Counted from the stretch's first letter, positions 32,755 through 43,688 are shown. The stretch: 64,000 bases of DNA from Trichuris trichiura (GCA_037903355.1 JBAJFE010000010.1:434001-498000); one strand, 5' to 3'. The notes: a model not told the origin generated them from the letters alone. Made by a program: numbers and translations.

Positions 32755-33345
32755 TCAAGCAGTCCGCAACATTTTCGCCTGTCTTTTCGCCTGCAACTCT
32801 TCCAATTCTTTTTTAACGAAATCATCCCTGCTCTGAAGGAATTGCCTATATTCGGTAGGATCGATCTCCTTTCTCACTTCGATACCACACGTACGCGCGT
32901 AGCCCATTACAGTTTGGCATAGCCGCTTCAGCGGCAAACCCATGCGAACATCGTCCTGCTGCTTAACCTTGGCAATTTCGTAAATGTGCTTCAACGTTAC
33001 CATGCCGGACACATCGCCGTGAAAGCTACCTTTGCTAATGCCGGCAGCCTGTTTTAACAGCCAAGGAATTGGCGGAGTAGTAAACTGGATTTTATACGTT
33101 CGATCAGGGTTGATGTGCACTCGAGTTGGTACTGGAACTCCTTCGATGATGTGCTCTGTTGCTTTGTTAAAGTCTTTGGCGAACTGGACTGCGTTCAAAC
33201 CTCGTTCTCCAACTTGCGGTCCCAACGGTGGCGAAGCAGAAGCCATCTGCGCGGGTATAGTAACACGCAAGAATGATCCATGAACGACCTTCTTCGTCTC
33301 CTTTTTTTGGGCGAGTCTTCTAACCGCCGAGCCAGCCTTGCTCAT
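32755..33345 (-). CDS. MRPL11: Mitochondrial ribosomal protein L11
   Basis: A single-exon 196-residue protein. L11 motifs in order: VTIPAQMASASPPLGPQVG with the invariant PPLGP, ERGLNAVQFAKDFN, VPVPTRVHINPDRTYKIQFT, TPPIPWLLKQAAGISKGS, then the C-terminal RNA-binding domain MVTLKHIYEIAKVKQQDD, GLPLKRLCQTVMGYARTCGI and a Lys-rich helical tail. In the mitochondrial ribosome L11 binds the GTPase-associated region of the large rRNA. The extended C-terminus fits the mitochondrial rather than the bacterial form. Only a weak targeting sequence (MSKAGSAVRRLAQKK, basic) precedes the domain. Confidence 0.97.
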   Translation of the reverse strand: MSKAGSAVRRLAQKKETKKVVHGSFLRVTIPAQMASASPPLGPQVGERGLNAVQFAKDFNKATEHIIEGVPVPTRVHINPDRTYKIQFTTPPIPWLLKQAAGISKGSFHGDVSGMVTLKHIYEIAKVKQQDDVRMGLPLKRLCQTVMGYARTCGIEVRKEIDPTEYRQFLQSRDDFVKKELEELQAKRQAKMLRTA

Positions 33346-34302
33346 CGACCTGTAGAATATTCCACTAAATTATGAAAGCGTTTATGCAAGCGAGTTGGCA
33401 AAATACTGAAAAGCACAATCTAGAAAACTGGAACAACACAAAACCAGAACAAAATGAACGTAGAATACGAATAGTCGCGCGGCGACGAACTTGTTGCGTA
33501 TATTAAAAATTAAACGACAAACATGAGTCTATATATGCTAACAAGCTATATTTGAGAAGTACAAAGGTCGATTTGTACGAGCAGGGTAAGCTTTGCGGTA
33601 AGCAACGCAACTGCTTAACAACCACAACGTAAAAAGGTAGTCGCTGTCAGCAAGAAAAAATCGCGCAATAGCAACTTGCCAGCTACGTACAGGCCTAGAC
33701 TAAAATGGTCGCGTCAGAATGAGCAGTGGAAACAACGAATGAACAGAGAATGAAACAGAATTCAAAAGTTTAAAAATACAGTAGCTTAAATGCCTGCAAG
33801 TTCGTTGTTTTTCGAACTGGGCGCTTCAGAACACGCTTATTAACAATTTGAAAGCGCAAATAAATGTTTTTATAACAAATGCTCTAAATAAACAAAATAA
33901 ATTCTTCGCTTTACTGCTGATTTTAAGCGAATTAACGTGACGTCACAAATTTCTTAACGTGATAGCTAATAGAGGAACGGAAGAAACGTATTACACAGTA
34001 GACAGCTTCAAAATGAGAAATTTTTTTAAAATTTTAAACGGTTTCTTTAACCTATTTTTGTGTACTACTGGTTCTGATATTTCGCTCAGCTTCACTACGA
34101 ACCTATTAGCTTTTGCTGCTAGTGACTTCATCCATATGACCTTTGAAAGCGGGTAATTAGGGATTCAACTGATTTGCACTACTTGAATCCACTGTGCAAC
34201 TTAGGTATCGCTTCCGCTTTGTTTTGTGGAACAGGTTAACTTTACGCGACTAGGAGTATGGTTACGTTAACCACAGAAGTCTAACTAGCTGAGTACCAAA
34301 TC
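33346..34302. other. Intergenic between divergent L11 and TTC14-like genes
   Basis: AT-rich, no coding motif recognised. Confidence 0.4.
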
Positions 34303-34362
34303 TCTCGTGCGGATTCGTGGAATCCCGCCAACCCGCCACAGGCGGGATTAGCATGCAAGAGA
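34303..34362. other. GC-rich hairpin, possible structured element
   Basis: AATCCCGCC pairs perfectly with GGCGGGATT (34321-34349) around an 11-base loop. Outside it CTCTCGTGC and GCATGCAAGAG pair partially. The GC-rich block stands out from AT-rich flanks. It does not fit a tRNA clover-leaf. Confidence 0.35.
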
Positions 34363-34898
34363 CACCTAAGCTTAAACTAGACAACGTGAGTATGACCGTC
34401 TAGCACGGAAAGTCAGTTGCTGCTTGGCTGCTCGAATTATGCGCTGCACTTCTAAGCGTACCCGCGGCGTGTAGTACGAGTCAAAACGTTCCCGCCAATT
34501 TGCGAAAGCGCTGTTCACTGCAACTGCTCAAACGAGCAAAACGCACGTTGCCGGCAAGAATCGAAGTAGAGCAAAAAATTAAAACTAAAATTTTAGCAAA
34601 AACAACACCTTTTCCAGCAAATAAAAATCATACTACTGGATTATTTAAGTTAAATCGTGCCAAAGTCATTTTCAGAAGAGCTAATATGGAGCAATACGCA
34701 TTATATTAAATTGAGCCTTGAGCATTAATATTTTAGGTACAGTAGTTAACCTGTTCCTGTTTGTTAGTTTGGTGAGCGGTGTAGTTCAAGTTTTCGTCTG
34801 TTCGGATTCTCAAAAGTAATTCAACATGCCAATTAAATTTGCCCTGGATGCTCTGCTTCTGCGTGTTTTGTCTCCTAGCTCCCGATGGAATACCGCGT

Positions 34899-36521
34899 AT
34901 GGTGGAAGGCTTGCGATTCCTGAATCACGTCGACATGTCTTCCCTTGGGTGTGGCAGCGGCGAATCGCTGCGGAAACGGGACTTTTCCCATGATAAGATT
35001 GCTTCTCAAGTCAGGGTGATCTTGCTCCTACGTGTCAGCAATGCGATGATCTTTGATCTAGCCAATAAAGACGCTTAGTTCTCCTTATGAAAAGCTGGAA
35101 AGTGCCGCCCACAAGTGTCTAAAGGAGCGCATAGAACGTCTGCTGCCAAAAGATTATTTCTTCTCAACGTCAGAGGACAAGAAACTGTCTAACCCTAAAG
35201 CGGGGACGTCTGATAAATCTTTGGAGAGTGAGAACATGCCTTACCACTTTAAGCTTGGCTTAACGCATCGGATTATTTCAAGGTTTCGCTCTGGCTCCTT
35301 TTGAGAAGTTTCTCGATATTTCAGAAGAATCTCGTCTAATGCATGTTGCAGAGGTGATGAAGCCAGCTATTTCAAATTTTTCAATATTCCGTCTCTGGGT
35401 ACTTTTGAAAGTTATAAGTTCATTGAAACTTTAGCCAGCAATGCAGTTCACGCTTCAGTCATTTTATTTTTCTCATAGACTATACGAAATGGCGATATCG
35501 CGTACCTACAAATCTTGCGCAGCGACTATGTGGGTATTGCCTCACGGTTGGTTTGCTTTGGAAACGGCTTGGAGATGGATGTCAGAAATCTGAACATATT
35601 GGTATAAGTTGCCTTGCCTTTTTGCTCTGTTATTAGCTTGCTTGTATTTATTTGTAAACATAATCCCTATTCCACATAGGCTTCGACGTCGGCAGCTTTT
35701 TGAAAGATAGCTTCGGATGTTCTATCATTCCAACCTTTATTTTATTCTTTCATTAGTTTCATCGTAATGCGTGAGGAATTGTGTTCTACTTTTTGAGGAA
35801 AACAACGCTTACGCGACGTCGTTATTTTAAACAGCATTATGTACAACAGGTGGTGTTTATCCACGTAATTTTGATTTTTAGTTTATTCCGAAAGCATAGT
35901 GTAACGTTGCAATGTTGGTATTTGTGATTTTAGACTTTTCTGCCCATGGAACAGCTTATCAGAGAACTCAACCTTGCAGATGATCAGATATTACGCATAT
36001 ATCAACCAGATGACTTGCTTCGAGGTTTATCCTGTACTGTTGCTTTTATATGTTCGAAAAGTTGTTCTTTTTAGCAATCGTCCTCTCAAGCGACATTCCT
36101 CGCAGAAATCTGGTGGTCAGCGTTAATCCAAAGATGTCCGAGTCTTTGCGTTTGGTAGTGTTGAGCCGAGAAACTTAAGATCTTTGTATAAGTACTCGTT
36201 TTAGGGAAAAGTTTCGGCTTCCGAGCTGCCCGAATTTATGCGGTATTTTCTGAGCGTTGTTTATTTAAATTTTCTGTCTCAGATTATATACAGAAGAAGG
36301 CATTAATTACGAAGAATTCTTGCAGAAATCTCAAGGATTCCGTAATCCTTGTAGCGTTGACAATCTGCTAAAACATTTCAACGTTGAATTCTACGTGAAC
36401 TCATTTGATCCGATGTTAAGAGAGTACGGCGATTCAATTGTTATGCTGTTGCTTATGCTTGATGTTTTAGACGGCTTGAAATGTACCACATCGAAGATGG
36501 CGTTCCTTTGAAGCAATCGAT
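34899..36521 (+). CDS. TTC14: TTC14-like protein, N-terminal and S1-domain part
   Basis: Exons: 34899-35015, 35095-35227, 35283-35353, 35479-35601, 35934-36024, 36075-36154, 36205 onward. Phases match through exon 7. The conserved order of TTC14 is visible: FALAPFEKFLDISEESR, then the S1 domain (RNGDIAYLQILRSDYVG, CFGNGLEMDVRNLNIL, TFLPMEQL, YQPDDLLRAIVLSSDIPRR, LVVSVNPKMSES), then GKVSASELPEFM and GINYEEFLQKSQGFRNP with LLKHFNVEFYVNSFDP. TTC14 couples an S1 RNA-binding fold to TPR repeats and an SR-rich tail. The junction after exon 7 (about 36255-36292) does not keep phase with GT donors; a GC donor or a 1-base error would fix it. Beyond 36420 the reading is uncertain. The start ATG 34899 is provisional. 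Confidence 0.72.
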
Positions 36522-37159
36522 GACGAACGAATTGGAAATTCAGTAAGCGTTTTTTCTTCCTACTTTCCTGTTTGCTGAATTATTTATTCAATGTTTCATT
36601 GACACAGTTCGTCAATGCTTTTTTCAAATTTCCAAATAGTTTAATGAGTAGCATGCCTTGCGCTAGTGAATTTTCCCGAACTATGGCGTACGCAAGTCGC
36701 AAACAACATCACAAACATTTTGCCAAGTGTATCTTCAATTTGTTTACTATCGATCTTCAAGTTTTCTTAGTGATTTTCAGCGCATAACCTTCTTAAGTCT
36801 GAGGATATTTTTTTTTATCGCTCTGCATGTCAGCATAATTTTTGCAAGCTATTCGGAAGTGTTATCTTTCTAACGCAGCATAGGTAGTTAGTTTCTTGTC
36901 AACATGGGGATAAAGATGATGCGCTGACTGTATAAGTACACAAGAATGGAAGTACGGTAGAACTTTCAAAGTTGATTACCTCCATAAGCTGACCGAATTT
37001 CCACAGGTTGTTTGGCCGCTACATATTTAATTGGAAAGCTGGCCTCTATATATATTAACCACCTCTAAGTTGTGAGTTGTGGGCTAACCTGGGCTTACAG
37101 TACGACCAGTTAGGTCCGCTATACACTATGGGATAGAACGTTGTATGCTTTGCACAGTA

Positions 37160-37809
37160 CAGTAAAACCTCCCTAATGCGAATCCCTCTTTAATCCGAAC
37201 TCGTGGAAGAGAACAATAGAACGACCGTACGCATTAAAGATAATTAGGCTACCTCACCGAAACGGGCTGTCACTCGGCAGGAAACGGCTATAAGGGCAGT
37301 AAATAACCTGCCACCGGTCCTTTCGGGATACGGTAACAGGCGCAAGCCAGCCACGGCTCTGCCGAACCAGTTTCGACCAATACGTTGATTGCAGCAGGGC
37401 ACCTCGAGACTTAAGTTTCCCTGAATAAACAAAATCGTGGATCAAAAACTTGGTGTTTTTCAGTCGTATAAAACTACAATCTGTTCCCATATAACGCAAT
37501 GATCGGCCGGTAATTACAAATATGGAAAAATCAGTTCATGGCAACTATTTCCATGTTGCTTCGCGGTACTGCGTCCATACAATTTAAGAAACTGGTTTCT
37601 GTTGGTCAGTCGTTTTTCCTAATCAGACGGACTTCACTGCCCTCGTTAGGCTATTCACCGCTTGCAGAGACTGACATCACGCTGTAGACGCCAGGAACAT
37701 GCATTTAAAATTGCATTACCTGCTTTTCTGTGGCCTACTGTGAGCCACCTCCATAATCCGAACTACCCCCCCCCCCCCCCGACGCGTTCGGATTAGGGAG
37801 GTTTTACCG
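37160..37809. mobile_element. Pogo/Tigger-like MITE (same family as 7.8 kb)
   Basis: Termini CAGTAAAACCTCCCTAAT and the inverted match ATTAGGGAGGTTTTACCG, with TA on each side (37158-37159, 37810-37811), length 650 bp. It shares CGTGGAAGAGAACAATAGA and other blocks with the 7804-8953 element in inverted orientation. One terminus contains a run of 15 C (37766-37780) where the other copy has CCCCCGCCCC. No transposase remains. Confidence 0.8.
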
Positions 37810-37919
37810 TATTACTTTTTTTTCTAGTATACATGATGCCTTTGAAAGCGTTGTTGTAACGACTTCGTAAGTCTTTATGGTAGTCTTCGGTTGCGGTAGC
37901 ACCCGTTTGTTAAAATAGG

Positions 37920-38880
37920 TTTTATTTTGTTTCGTAGCTTTCGGACCTACTTCCGGCCCGTCTTCACCGATAACGATGACGGAAATAGAAAAAGCCAACA
38001 CGACACTTGAGTCCCTGCTAAACGTTTTGAAATGTGTATTTTTCAACGTGCGGAATGTAAGGAACTGATTTGACATTTTGTTATCCAGTAATCTTGCTTT
38101 CGAGCCGTATTTTTCGAATCCGCGCGAAATTCAATGTATAATAAATGTCGTCGAGTTCTGTGCGTTCAAACCACACTGTTGTAGGAGCCATTTAAACACA
38201 TAATTTATACCATTAATAATTATCGTTTTGTTCCATGTTTCCACTTCCATGTGAGCGTTGTAAATCTAGTCTAAGGTTCGGTACAACGGAGGAGGGGATT
38301 TCTTGCAAAATTTTTTAACGTATTGACCAACATTTTGATAGATCTATTAAGTTACCTTTGGTACCGATCGTATATTTGGTTATGTCGAATAAATACAGCC
38401 TTCTTAATACGTCGAAGGTGTAGACGGGTTTCGCTACAAATTTTTTTTATTGAAGTCTATTGGGGCGATCCACTGATGCCTTCAATGCACGTTCCATCGC
38501 AATTGCTGGTTCAAGTTTTGCAGGACGTCCTCTGCGTCCTGGGTTGGGTCCATTTTGTAAATTATCTTTTGACGTTAATATACGTGATCAAATGTTTCAC
38601 AAGTTCGGTAAATTGTAGTCTAGTGCATGACCAGTTTCACCAATATAAACGGCGAAACAAGCACATTGTACAGCGTAAGTTATTCCTGTTCTTTTGGCGA
38701 AGGAAACACATGTTTCGTCTTTGCGTAACAAATATAGATACGTCACGGTTTTCTGCCATCACTCGTTTGCTGGAGACAGGAATCGAAGGCTCCCGAAAGC
38801 TTTGCCAAATAAAAATTCCGTGGGTTGAATTTTCATTATTGCATTATACACTTCTACGCGCCTGTTAAGAAGAGTTTCAT
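37920..38880 (-). mobile_element. Decayed Penelope-like element, GIY-YIG end
   Basis: Minus-strand reading at about 38610-38690 gives YAVQCACFAVYIGETG, matching YAIECPCSGVYIGETG of the 42 kb copy (GIY-YIG endonuclease). Further downstream PIDFNKKN and a basic KKAVFIRHN-like tail appear, broken by stops and frame changes. A hammerhead-like hairpin at 37939-37967 probably marks its 3' terminal repeat. The RT part is missing. Confidence 0.65.
37939..37967 (-). ncRNA. Hammerhead-like hairpin, 37.9 kb copy
   Basis: GTGAAGA, extra C, stem GGGCC/GGTCC (one G-T wobble), then GAAA. The first core base is G instead of C. The stem changes in both strands relative to GGGTC/GACCC. Confidence 0.35.
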
Positions 38881-39008
38881 TTTTAGTTTCATTTCCATAT
38901 TTGCATAAAACAGTCGTCTTAAGCATTTTTGGTTAGACAAGTAATGAGTGTGAGTTTTTAACTCTTTTCACCTGATCAAATGTAATACTTTATAATAGTG
39001 TACTTTTT

Positions 39009-39196
39009 CATATTGAAAGTATCTTTATTACGGATTCTCTCCCGTTGAAAAGTAAAATAAAAAGACTTTTTCTTCCTTCCGTAGAAGAAAAAGGAAGAAA
39101 AAGTCTTTTTATTTTACTTTTCAACGGGAGAGAATCCGTAATAAAGATACTTTCAATATGAAAACACACGCTCCCGTACAAAAGCATCATGTTTTC
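39009..39196 (+). mobile_element. Tiny PLE foldback with perfect 70-bp arms
   Basis: Arms 39009-39078 and 39091-39160 are identical inverted copies over 70 bp with a 12-bp spacer. A 36-bp tail containing CTCCCGTACAAAAGCATC follows the right arm. 13-bp direct repeats TAGTGTACTTTTT flank it (38996-39008, 39197-39209). The arms carry CCCGTTGAAAA, found in the larger PLE ends, but no hammerhead-like core. Confidence 0.85.
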
Positions 39197-39276
39197 TAGT
39201 GTACTTTTTGTTCTATTAATATTATGTTTACGATGCGAGGTTTTCCCTTCAAACCTGAGCTACCTAATAAGGCGAA

Positions 39277-40308
39277 ATGTCTTCCTGTGGAGCGTCACCA
39301 GCGTTATTGTTGTGCAGTTTGTTTAGCCAGGTGTCCGTACACATTGTCCAAATTAGACCTAAGCTTACAGATGGTTTATTGAAAGTCTATGGCAGACAGT
39401 TTCGAAAAGCACTAGAAGCTCCGGGAAGTACCAGAATGGTGAATGCCATAGGCTTGAGTAACTTGCTTGGATTGATTGAGTTTTTTGATTTATTTCAAAT
39501 TTTAAGCCTTTGCTCGTATTATCTCATTCCCATTCAAAACGACCTATCATCTGACGTTTTTTTAAACCGAAGGCACCCACCCAGTAATGGTAAGAAGTCG
39601 AAGCATGGTTCTTCACGCAGCAGAAATGATGATGAACAGAGTTCCTCAGCATCATCATGTTCACGTAGCTCTACTAGTGTGTCGAGACGATACAGCAGTA
39701 GCAATGATAAGGGCCGTCGAAGATCTTCGTCCTCTTCAACCATTCGTAGAAGAAAGAGAAAAAAATACAGAAGATTTTCGGGCAGCGTCCATTCCAGATG
39801 TTCATCCAGTAGTTCTTTGTCAACTACTGAAGGGTCATCATCGCATAGCCGTGAAAGCTCATCATCATCATCGTCGTATGATTCTTCAAGTTCATCTTCC
39901 TCCTCGTCGACAACTGCAGTAGAGCCATGCACGTCACGTACGGTGCCGGTCAGTGGACCACCCGTGGAGCCTTGGTCTGATTTGAAAAAGCATGATTACC
40001 GACCTTTGTCGAGGAGAGGAAATCAGATTCCTTGTCGAGTTGGATGTGTAAAAAATGCGGACGCCTATGCACAATCAGCAGAACGAGCTCAGCTGAATGG
40101 TCTGAACCGCTCATCTGTGGTTAATCAAGGCAAAGCGACGACGTCCGTTAGAAGCGGAGGTACCAGTGAAACTGCAAGTCATTCAAACACTGTTAAGAAA
40201 GATGACCAGAAAGCCGCCAATCCCAAACGGATAGCACTCGCCCAGCAGTTAAACGAAATGGAGAATTTCATAAATAAGCTTAAAGCGAAAGCTTCGTCCA
40301 ACACGTGA
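39277..40308 (+). CDS. Ser/Arg-rich C-terminal part, probably of the TTC14-like gene
   Basis: From about 39560 the frame codes a basic then Ser-rich low-complexity stretch (GKKSKHGSSRSRNDD, RRYSSSNDKGRRRSSSSST, RRRKRKKYRRFS, long poly-Ser), then a closing helix ALAQQLNEMENFINKLKAK before the stop at 40308. TTC14 has the same plan: SR-rich tail ending in a short conserved helix. The section 39277-39560 looks less like coding sequence, and the true exon start is unknown. If it is not TTC14 it would be an independent SR-type splicing-related protein. Antisense Asp/Glu-rich frames are shadows of the Ser run. Confidence 0.6.
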   Translation: MSSCGASPALLLCSLFSQVSVHIVQIRPKLTDGLLKVYGRQFRKALEAPGSTRMVNAIGLSNLLGLIEFFDLFQILSLCSYYLIPIQNDLSSDVFLNRRHPPSNGKKSKHGSSRSRNDDEQSSSASSCSRSSTSVSRRYSSSNDKGRRRSSSSSTIRRRKRKKYRRFSGSVHSRCSSSSSLSTTEGSSSHSRESSSSSSSYDSSSSSSSSSTTAVEPCTSRTVPVSGPPVEPWSDLKKHDYRPLSRRGNQIPCRVGCVKNADAYAQSAERAQLNGLNRSSVVNQGKATTSVRSGGTSETASHSNTVKKDDQKAANPKRIALAQQLNEMENFINKLKAKASSNT

Positions 40309-41247
40309 CAAGTTTGATCAGCTTGTCTAATGCCTATTGCTTTGTAAAGAAAACATTTTGAAAGGAGGTCACTCGGATGTGCATTCAGCGATTTATATGC
40401 GTTGCAAATTGTCAGCTCATTGCACATTATATACCTACCTTTCAAGATTGGTTATGCAAAGCGTGGTGCTCGAATTTTTGCTTTGCCGCGGCATCGCGAG
40501 AGGTCTTGTTGGCAAAGAATTGTGAAAACTGTTTTAGCGGCAAATGTCAAACAGCTTTGCGAATCGCTAGTGTTTTCTTATAGGATGCAAATTAATTTGC
40601 CAACGTAATTCCCCTCGTGACGGAGAAATGTTAACGAATACTAGCCGCGCACTTACTGCGCATAAAATGACCTTAGCAATTTGCGCTGCAGTCAGTGTGC
40701 GTTTTTGTGAAGTGCCTATGATTGGAGAAAATTTTATTGAATCGTTAACGATGAAACAAGTTGTTGAACCGATCCTTATTTTTGTCATCATTTTCATAAT
40801 AACGGGTTCATTTTTTTGGCGGGTAAACAGCGTCGAACCATTGCTGCGAGACTGAATAGGGTATGTTTACTATTAGCGATTTCTTGTGACTACACATGAC
40901 TCCCGCGACCGTGATTTTTTAGCTTATCCAGCGTGTAAGTTGCTTTCGTGGTAATAATGGTAATTAATTACTGATTTCTACAATTTTTGGACTCTGCAAT
41001 GAAAGTTGCTTCAAAAAGCCCCCGTAAAAAAGTAGCTACAGTTTTCTGGTCTTTTGTAATAACTTGGTTTGGCCCTTCTCATTGCCGTTTCCAATGTCCA
41101 TCTGTTTGCCGAATATGTAGGGGAGCAGATTGATCGAGATGGGTGTGACGAAAAGGATATCTGTTGTCTATCTAATTTGAATATACATCCTAAGCTATGA
41201 AATGCGGTGGACAGGAATCTCGAATTACGGTTTTATTATTAATAATA
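40309..41247. other. Mostly intergenic, T-rich
   Basis: Apart from one possible small membrane-protein ORF nothing is recognised. The three overlapping frames at 40337-40608 are translations of the same stretch. Confidence 0.35.
40628..40855 (+). CDS. Possible small single-pass membrane protein
   Basis: 75 codons from ATG (MLTNTSRALTAHKM) with one clear hydrophobic helix, PILIFVIIFIITGSFFW, near the C-terminus and a short charged end. Family not recognised. No splice or promoter evidence beyond position. Confidence 0.28.
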   Translation: MLTNTSRALTAHKMTLAICAAVSVRFCEVPMIGENFIESLTMKQVVEPILIFVIIFIITGSFFWRVNSVEPLLRD

Positions 41248-42095
41248 CAGGCAGTTCTCGTATAACGCGACCGTTTGGTCACTTAAAAATCCTGAAAAAT
41301 CTCGCGTTATAGGAGACATGTAAAGTATAGGAAAATCACGATTTGGTTCAAAGCGTCAGAAGGATTGTTTACTTGTAAACAACAGCGGAGAGATATCTTA
41401 AATAAGCTGAGTTGAAACAGGAATTATGATGTACCTGAGCTACTTATTCTGCCGTTAGGCACGCTGACGTATGGATCCTCTTACACGGGGTCTGAATAAC
41501 ATTATCTTTTACGGTGATCATACATTAACGGCAGACCTTTTATGATAGAACTCTTTACAGCGGACAGAGTTCAAACTGGCTTTCAGGAGTGGCGGGCTTG
41601 CGTCTTTAGCTTGTGGAAAGAGTCCCTCTCAGTACTATAATAAACGGCCTCATACCCAGGAAAGAGTGGAGTTCCGTTGGACTCACTTTTTTAATCTCAC
41701 TATCCTTTGTTATGGGCGAACTGAGGTTCTATTAGATGTAGAAGGTAGCGCTTCCTCATCGTCACAATGTTATTCCACCGAACATGAATACCGATCAATA
41801 GCCTGTTTGAGTATGCATATCGCAGGGTGGACAGCTGGGTCGGACACTACTTCTGATAAGAATCCTAAACGTTTTTGTCACATTTCGCTTGTCCGTGACC
41901 GTGGAACCTGCATAAGCTAAGAGCGCGGCCTTTGTTTGCTCTCGGTGAATTAAAACACTTGGAGACTTTGCCATACGCCCACGCTTTCCAGCTGGCGAAA
42001 TCGCGTAAGAGCGAAAACAGAATCGCGTTATGTGAGAAAGTGCTACGATTTCAAAATCGCGTATGAGCGAAAACGCGTTATGTGAGAACTACCTG
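41248..42095. mobile_element. Tigger-like MITE
   Basis: Inverted termini CAGGCAGTTCTCGTATAACG and CGTTATGTGAGAACTACCTG with TA on both sides (41246-41247, 42096-42097), length 848 bp. Subterminal repeats of AATCGCGT and GAGCGAAAAC appear at the right end. No coding remnant recognised. Confidence 0.78.
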
Positions 42096-42227
42096 TAAGT
42101 AGGTATTTAACCACCACGCTAATGTAGTTGTAACTGCCTTAGATTTTAACTTGCAATTCAGTTTGCTTCTTTTTTATACGGATTGTGAGTCCCGTTGAAA
42201 AATTGTTTATTGCTATTTCTCCATAGC

Positions 42228-42256
42228 TTTCGGGTCCAAACGCGACCCGTCATCAG
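42228..42256 (-). ncRNA. Hammerhead-like hairpin, left repeat of the 42 kb PLE
   Basis: CTGATGA, extra C, perfect GGGTC/GACCC stem, then GAAA. The following GCTAT ... ATAGC can form a stem III-like hairpin. Cleavage site and stem I could not be assigned. Confidence 0.5.
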
Positions 42257-42376
42257 CGGTCTTAAATTGACGTATGAATAAAGTGCACGAGTGACGTATA
42301 AAGTGTAATAGCTGTTTAAAGGCGAGTGTTTTAAAGTGGGCTTTGTAGTTTTTTTCTTCTTTTTTTCTTTTGTCTG

Positions 42377-43688
42377 TCAGCAATTCGAGCGGGTGACAAT
42401 ATTCGTCCATAGTTCATTTATTTCCGCTCCTTTATCTCGGTTGTAGGTTGTGTTATTTCTAATGTACAGAGCTTCCTTAATTTTCCGTAGGCGTACATTC
42501 TTTTCATAGCAATAAAACTTTTGCGCCAAGGCTTTGATTGCAATGTGATGCGTGTTCTACAACAGCCGAGGCTAGTATTGCCTTCTCCATGGTAATCTTT
42601 GGGTCCGATATAGGTTTTCCATGTTGTCCTGTATGGTTGTTGCCGTTGTTGAGAATGTTTTTAGCGTTTTTATAAGTGGTTAGCTCCTTTATGTGTTGAT
42701 TGAATTTGTGTTCGAGGGTATTGCCCGTTTCCCCAATGTACACTCCTGAACAAGGACATTCGATTGCGTAGACTAATCTTGTCCTTTTGTTTTCTGGGAT
42801 TTTCGTTTTGTCCTTCCGGAGAATTGTCTTGAGGTTGAGGAAGTCTTTGAAAAAGACTCGGAACCCTAACCGTTTTTCTGGCTGGACAATCTTTTCACCT
42901 AGTCCTGCCACATAGGGGATAACTAAGCGTATATCAGGCAAATTGCTTGGTTGCCGTGATTCCTGGTTGCGCAGCTTTTGCTTGAATACTTGGTCAATAA
43001 AAGATTTCGGATAGTCGTTTTTGTAGAAAATCTTTCTCATGTAGTCAAGCTCTGATTGGAGAAGTTCGGGATCGCATAAATTGATTGCTCTATTAATCAT
43101 TCCAGAGAGGATTCCGCGCATTACTGAGCGTGGATAATGCGATGAGAAATTAAGATATTGGTCAGTGTGTGTTGGTTTTCTGTAAACTCTGGTTTTTAGT
43201 CCCTGATTAGTGCGAATAATCAGTGTGTCAAGGAAGAGTTTGATTCGGTTTGATTCTTTCTCCATTGTAAAAACGATTTGATTGGGGCATACGCTGTTGA
43301 GAAATTCTAGAAATTGTTCTTCCTTTCCATCTTTGATAATTACGAAGATGTCGTCTACGTATCTTTTGAATAGTCGTGGGGCTATTTGCCTATCTACCGT
43401 TTTCAACATTTGCCTTTCAAAATTCTCCATGAATATTTCGGCCAGGCTGGGGGACAATGGGTTGCCCATAGGGACACCGTTAAATTGTTTGTAGAACTTA
43501 TTATCAAACATGAAGTAATTGCTTTCTTGCCTACAGAATGATACCAACTTGACAATGTGGAAGGGATTTAACTTGGTTCTGGTGAACAGATTTGTGTCTG
43601 TATTGAGGAAATTGTATAGTGTATCAAGAGTTTTTGAAATCGGAATGCTAGGGAATAAAAAAAAAGAAGAAAAAACTACAAAGCCCAC
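42377..43688 (-). pseudogene. Penelope reverse transcriptase plus GIY-YIG endonuclease, truncated and frameshifted
   Basis: The frame 42504-43688 reads from just after RT motif A: SNYFMFDNKFYKQFNG, VPMGNPLSPSLAEIFMENFE, the catalytic LFKRYVDDIFVII, the thumb region, then YAIECPCSGVYIGETG and HIKELTTYKNAK of the GIY-YIG nuclease. About the first half of the RT and the N-terminal domain are missing; the frame begins inside the right terminal repeat. Near 42530 a 1-base shift occurs after HCNQS. The other frame continues as KFYCYEKNVRLRKIKEAL to a stop at 42377-42379. In intact PLEs this protein reverse-transcribes and cuts the target. This copy cannot encode a whole enzyme, but the long open frame suggests it is fairly young. 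Confidence 0.9.

Larger units (their letters stand above)
36522..39276 (+). other. Gap within the TTC14-like locus, filled by transposons
   Basis: The TPR repeats expected between the S1 and SR-rich parts were not found. A frame at 36572-36787 shows no TPR pattern. The interval holds a Tigger-like MITE, a PLE fragment and a PLE foldback. Confidence 0.4.

Noticed and set aside
34303..34362. tRNA gene
   Set aside because: The hairpin lacks a clover-leaf, no T-loop GTTCNANNC box, and no acceptor stem of 7 bp.
36299..36421. SAP30BP/HCNGP-like domain (GFRNP ... FDP)
   Set aside because: The same segment follows the S1 exons in the order expected for TTC14 (SLGFVNP region), which explains it better than a separate SAP30BP gene.
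38323..38868. 181-codon plus-strand ORF
   Set aside because: It is the antisense shadow of a decayed GIY-YIG reading on the minus strand.
39534..39932. Asp/Glu-rich minus-strand ORF opposite the Ser-rich frame
   Set aside because: It is the antisense translation of poly-Ser codons (TCA/TCT/TCG give TGA-free Asp/Glu runs), with no independent support.
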